19,251 nt of DNA from contig CAMLJR010000046.1 of NCBI GenBank assembly GCA_946480345.1, positions 1-19,251 on the forward strand. The letters run 5' to 3'. The DNA is from an uncultured Spongiibacteraceae bacterium (lineage in GTDB: Bacteria > Pseudomonadota > Gammaproteobacteria > Pseudomonadales > CAMLJR01). The translations under genes were made by a program, and so were the position numbers. Below are positions 16,575 through 19,251 of this stretch, piece after piece. Under the pieces are notes generated by a model that was not told the DNA's origin, did no database searches, and worked only from the letters and a program-made list of their open reading frames with translations. Position 1 is the stretch's first letter, and each line of letters opens with the position of its first letter.

Positions 16575-17224
16575 CGGTGCGCCATCGCGTTGTGCTGATC
16601 GACGATCACACGCTGGTGCGCGCGGGATTGCGCGGGTTGATCGATGACTTATCGCATTACGTTGTGGTGGCCGAAGGCAGCGATGGCGATCAGGCATTGC
16701 CGTTGATCGAGCAGCATGCGCCGGATGTACTGATCATGGATATCAGCATGCAGCGAGTGTCGGGTCTCGATGCGCTCGATGCTATCCGCGCCCGATGGCC
16801 GCAATTGCCCGTAATCATGTTGTCGATGCACGCGTTGCGCGAGTATGCAGTGCGAGCCCTGCGGGCAGGCGCTGCGGCGTATCTGTTGAAAGAAGCCGCC
16901 GAAACCGAACTGGAGCTGGCGCTGGATGCGGCACTCGCGGGCGAGCAATATCTAAGCCCGAAAATTTCGACATCGGTGTATGAGGCGCTAACCCCGCAAG
17001 CCGGTGCGGTCCCCCCGCTGACCGAACGTCAGCACGAGGTACTGCGGCTGCTCGCGCTCGGCTACGCCACGAAAGAAATCGCGTTTCAGCTGCAACTCAG
17101 CGCCAAAACGGTCGAAACCCATCGCGCGCAAATCATGGTGCGCCTCGGCATTCGAGATGTTGCCGGTCTTGTGGTGTACGCCATTCGCCACGGCATTATC
17201 AGCCTCGACGAGCGCCCCCATTAA
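16571..17224 (+). CDS. NarL/FixJ-family response regulator
   Basis: Cytosolic DNA-binding response regulator and likely partner of the kinase whose stop codon it overlaps (ATGA). The receiver domain is about residues 5-120: acidic pocket Asp11/Asp12 (VLIDDHTLVRAGL), phospho-acceptor Asp57 (VLIMDISM), switch Ser at VIMLSMH, and Lys in YLLKEA. The LuxR-type HTH is about 150-205, with LTERQHEVLRLLALGYATKEIA then the recognition helix in LSAKTVETHRAQIMVRLGI. All key residues are present, and 217 aa is standard. Targets are unknown. A 17-bp palindrome 22 bp downstream of the gene, in front of the next sensor gene, is a candidate binding site. Confidence 0.95.
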   Translation: MTVRHRVVLIDDHTLVRAGLRGLIDDLSHYVVVAEGSDGDQALPLIEQHAPDVLIMDISMQRVSGLDALDAIRARWPQLPVIMLSMHALREYAVRALRAGAAAYLLKEAAETELELALDAALAGEQYLSPKISTSVYEALTPQAGAVPPLTERQHEVLRLLALGYATKEIAFQLQLSAKTVETHRAQIMVRLGIRDVAGLVVYAIRHGIISLDERPH

Positions 17225-17463
17225 TCCAAAACCTTAACGATGTTCATCAGGAATTTCCTGATCCATCGCCGGCTTAAACGCGTGGCATCGTCAGCGTTCC
17301 CTTCTAGACTGTAAAAACCATGAGTATCCGCACGTAATGCCCAAGCGTGGACGGACCTCTCGGCTTCCCGACAATAAGTCGCTTGATCTATCGCCCGAAC
17401 CAACGCGTTACCGCAAACAAAACAGCTCAAAAAATAACCTCACAAAATAAGGAGGAGCGATAA
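17225..17463 (+). promoter_or_regulatory. Intergenic regulatory region upstream of the second sensor gene
   Basis: This 239-bp gap contains the 17-bp palindrome near its left end (listed separately) and a strong Shine-Dalgarno, AAGGAGGAG (17449-17456), seven bases before ATG 17464. I could not define a convincing -35/-10 pair. A 69-codon minus-strand frame here shows no coding features and is not called. Confidence 0.45.
17246..17262. promoter_or_regulatory. 17-bp palindrome, candidate response-regulator operator
   Basis: ATCAGGAA-T-TTCCTGAT is perfectly symmetrical (8-bp arms around one base), starting 22 bases after the response regulator stop codon. Dimeric NarL/FixJ-type regulators commonly bind short near-palindromes of this size. 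As RNA the arms would be too close to fold into a hairpin, favouring a DNA site. It is assigned by symmetry and position only. Confidence 0.4.
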
Positions 17464-19251
17464 ATGTCGACTGAATCGGTACAGCGTGTACTACAGGCGC
17501 GCAGCGTAGAACCGGCACGTCTGCTTCCTCCCAGCAGTTTGATCGGCTTGGCTTTGCCCATCGCCGCCCTCGGAGTCGTTCTCGTCGGCATGAATCTGCA
17601 TATCGTCGGGCTACTGCTGTGGTCGAGCGCGATGGGGTTAGTGGGTTATGCACTCGATCGCCGCTACGCGGTGGCCGCCGCTGTGCTGGTGATAATCGGC
17701 GGCATATTGTTGGGGCGCTGGGTCAGCGGAGCCATGTCCTATAGCGTGTCCGAACAACTCTCCTTCGTTCTCGCCACGCTATTGGCGTGGTTAGTAGGTC
17801 ATCTTGGCGCCATCGTATCCAGACAAACTGGGGAGCTGGCCGCCAGCCGTATTCATCTGCACGGACACGACGACATCATCCGCGCCGTGCTCGAAGGTTC
17901 GCGCGATTGCATCAAGCTGCTGGCTGCCGACGGCACAGTGCTGGCGATCAACGAAAGCGGACTCAATCTGATCGGCGCGAGTCGCGAAAGCCAGATTGTC
18001 GGCCGGCATTGGTTCGACTTCTGGGACATGGAGCAGCGCAAATTAATGATGGAGCGCTGGAAGGAAGGGCTGGTGAGCGGCACCAGCGAGTTTTCCGGCA
18101 GTTGCCGCATCCTCAGCGGCGAGCGGCGTGCCTGGCACAGCACCTTCACCAAGGTCCAATTACCCGCCGACGACCGCCCCTTGATGTTGTGCGTATCGCG
18201 CGATACCACCGCGCTGCAGCGCTCGCAGCAGGATTTGAAAGACAGCGTTTCGCAGCTCAACGGCTTGCTCAACAGCATTAACGATGCGTTTTTTGCATTG
18301 GACGCCAATTGGACCATCAGCTTCATGAATCGCTATTGCACGCAGATGTTCCAGCGCAATGGCGTCGAAGGGGGAGTCGGCGCCAATATCTGGCAGTTGT
18401 ATGTCGACGATGGCAATCCGACTGCCGTGGCGATGCGCGAAGTGATGTCGAAGCGCGAGATTCGCCACGCGGAATATTTTTACGCCCCGCGCAGCACTTG
18501 GCTGAGCTTCACGATTTTTCCAACCGACGGCGGCGGAATCGGCTTGTTCGTGCGCGATGTCACTGTGCTGAAGTTCGCCGAGAAACAAATTGAAGAAGAG
18601 AACGCCCGCCTGGCGGTGGCACAGGAAATAGCCGGCTACGGCGACTGGTCGTTCGATTACGAGCTGGGACAGATGCGATTATCGTCGCGCGCAATTGCCA
18701 TGCTCGAACTCGGTGAATGCCCGCCGCACGAATACAAAAAACGTCTGCTCGAACGGCTGCATCCGCAGGATCGAATGGGATTGGTTCAGGCCATCATCAA
18801 CAGCTCAATGCAGTCGCCCAAAATCGATCTGATCGTCCGCATGCCGATGGCGGATGGCATTGAGCGACATTTTCAGTGGGTCGGCCAATTGATTGCGGGC
18901 GAACACAATAAGCCCTCGCGCATGCTGGGTGCAGTCCAGGATGTCACGTCGCACGTCGCGGTTCAGCACAGCCATGACAAAGCGCGGCAACTGGTGCGGG
19001 AAATTATCGATGTGTTGCCGCAGCGAATTGGCGTCATCGACCGGAACGCCAGTTACGTTACCGTGAATCAGCTTTGGGAACAGCATTGGCGGGAGAACCA
19101 CGACGATTTGCCGATGCCGTCGGATTTTTTTGCCAGCCATCGACTTTCGCAAGCCGCCGGCCAACACGATACCGGTGAGTATTTATCGAGAGTACGCGAG
19201 CTACTATCAGGCGAACGCGACAACTATGAGGCGGAATACGAGCTCACGGCT
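17464..19251 (+). CDS. Membrane multi-PAS sensor protein (3' end outside window)
   Basis: The frame is open from ATG 17464 to the window end (596 codons, no stop), so the output domain is not visible. The N-terminal ~120 residues hold three to four hydrophobic helices (LIGLALPIAALGVVLVGM, HIVGLLLWSSAMGLVGYAL, VAAAVLVIIGGILLG, LSFVLATLLAWLVGHLG) with very short loops, suggesting a compact membrane anchor. PAS domains follow at about residues 137-255 (ILEGSRDC-like opening, SRDTTALQRS end), 264-380 (LLNSINDAFFALDANW), 382-500 (PAS_3-like, GDWSFDYELGQMRLS with LHPQDR and a GAVQDVT end) and the start of a fourth from ~512 (IIDVLPQRIGVIDRNASYVTVN). It may be a histidine kinase or a GGDEF/EAL protein; the neighbouring kinase and regulator favour the former but do not prove it. 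It has a strong ribosome binding site. Confidence 0.85.
   Translation, partial: MSTESVQRVLQARSVEPARLLPPSSLIGLALPIAALGVVLVGMNLHIVGLLLWSSAMGLVGYALDRRYAVAAAVLVIIGGILLGRWVSGAMSYSVSEQLSFVLATLLAWLVGHLGAIVSRQTGELAASRIHLHGHDDIIRAVLEGSRDCIKLLAADGTVLAINESGLNLIGASRESQIVGRHWFDFWDMEQRKLMMERWKEGLVSGTSEFSGSCRILSGERRAWHSTFTKVQLPADDRPLMLCVSRDTTALQRSQQDLKDSVSQLNGLLNSINDAFFALDANWTISFMNRYCTQMFQRNGVEGGVGANIWQLYVDDGNPTAVAMREVMSKREIRHAEYFYAPRSTWLSFTIFPTDGGGIGLFVRDVTVLKFAEKQIEEENARLAVAQEIAGYGDWSFDYELGQMRLSSRAIAMLELGECPPHEYKKRLLERLHPQDRMGLVQAIINSSMQSPKIDLIVRMPMADGIERHFQWVGQLIAGEHNKPSRMLGAVQDVTSHVAVQHSHDKARQLVREIIDVLPQRIGVIDRNASYVTVNQLWEQHWRENHDDLPMPSDFFASHRLSQAAGQHDTGEYLSRVRELLSGERDNYEAEYELTA

Noticed and set aside
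17221..17430. Minus-strand 69-codon frame in the gap after the response regulator
   Set aside because: No ribosome binding site or family features; it spans the palindrome and promoter region of the next gene.

Overview
The window looks like part of a gammaproteobacterial chromosome, outside the Enterobacterales as far as can be judged. The evidence is gene content and order: a DUF1249 protein (YqiB), the cAMP phosphodiesterase CpdA, the esterase YqiA and topoisomerase IV subunit B (ParE) are consecutive on the plus strand, with a TolC-family gene divergent upstream. This is the parE-yqiA-cpdA-yqiB-tolC neighbourhood of gammaproteobacteria, here without nudF. YqhA, WaaA and a periplasmic cis/trans fatty acid isomerase (Cti) agree with a Gram-negative, LPS-bearing host. 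Composition is moderately GC-rich and even, and GTG and TTG starts are frequent. I cannot name the genus.

Layout. Bases 6-4925 are all minus strand: a CNNM/HlyC-CorC-type membrane protein; YqhA (UPF0114) 4 nt or more upstream of it; a glycine-zipper OmpA-like lipoprotein with a clear intrinsic terminator; and an overlapping pair of redox enzymes (aldo/keto reductase and FAD-dependent oxidoreductase). A 111-bp divergent region separates the flavoenzyme from waaA, the Kdo transferase of lipid A/LPS synthesis. WaaA runs tail-to-tail into tolC, with overlapping stop codons. From 7911 onward everything is plus strand: yqiB, cpdA, yqiA, parE, cti, a PAS-rich histidine kinase translationally overlapped with a NarL/LuxR-type response regulator, and a second membrane-bound multi-PAS sensor that runs off the window.

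How the genes fit together. Several products concern the envelope: WaaA, TolC, the OmpA-like lipoprotein, YqhA, the CNNM protein, and Cti, which converts cis to trans unsaturated fatty acids in existing phospholipids under solvent or heat stress. CpdA sets cAMP levels and ParE decatenates chromosomes; they are linked to the rest by conserved order rather than by known biochemistry. The last three genes form a signalling block whose input and target genes cannot be read from sequence.

I found no transposase, CRISPR array, tRNA, rRNA or phage gene, and no clearly new defence or biosynthetic system. The most interesting points are the repeat sequences bracketing cti, the in-frame and well-initiated N-terminal extension of the OmpA-like lipoprotein, the 17-bp palindrome after the response regulator, and the hairpin just before yqiA.
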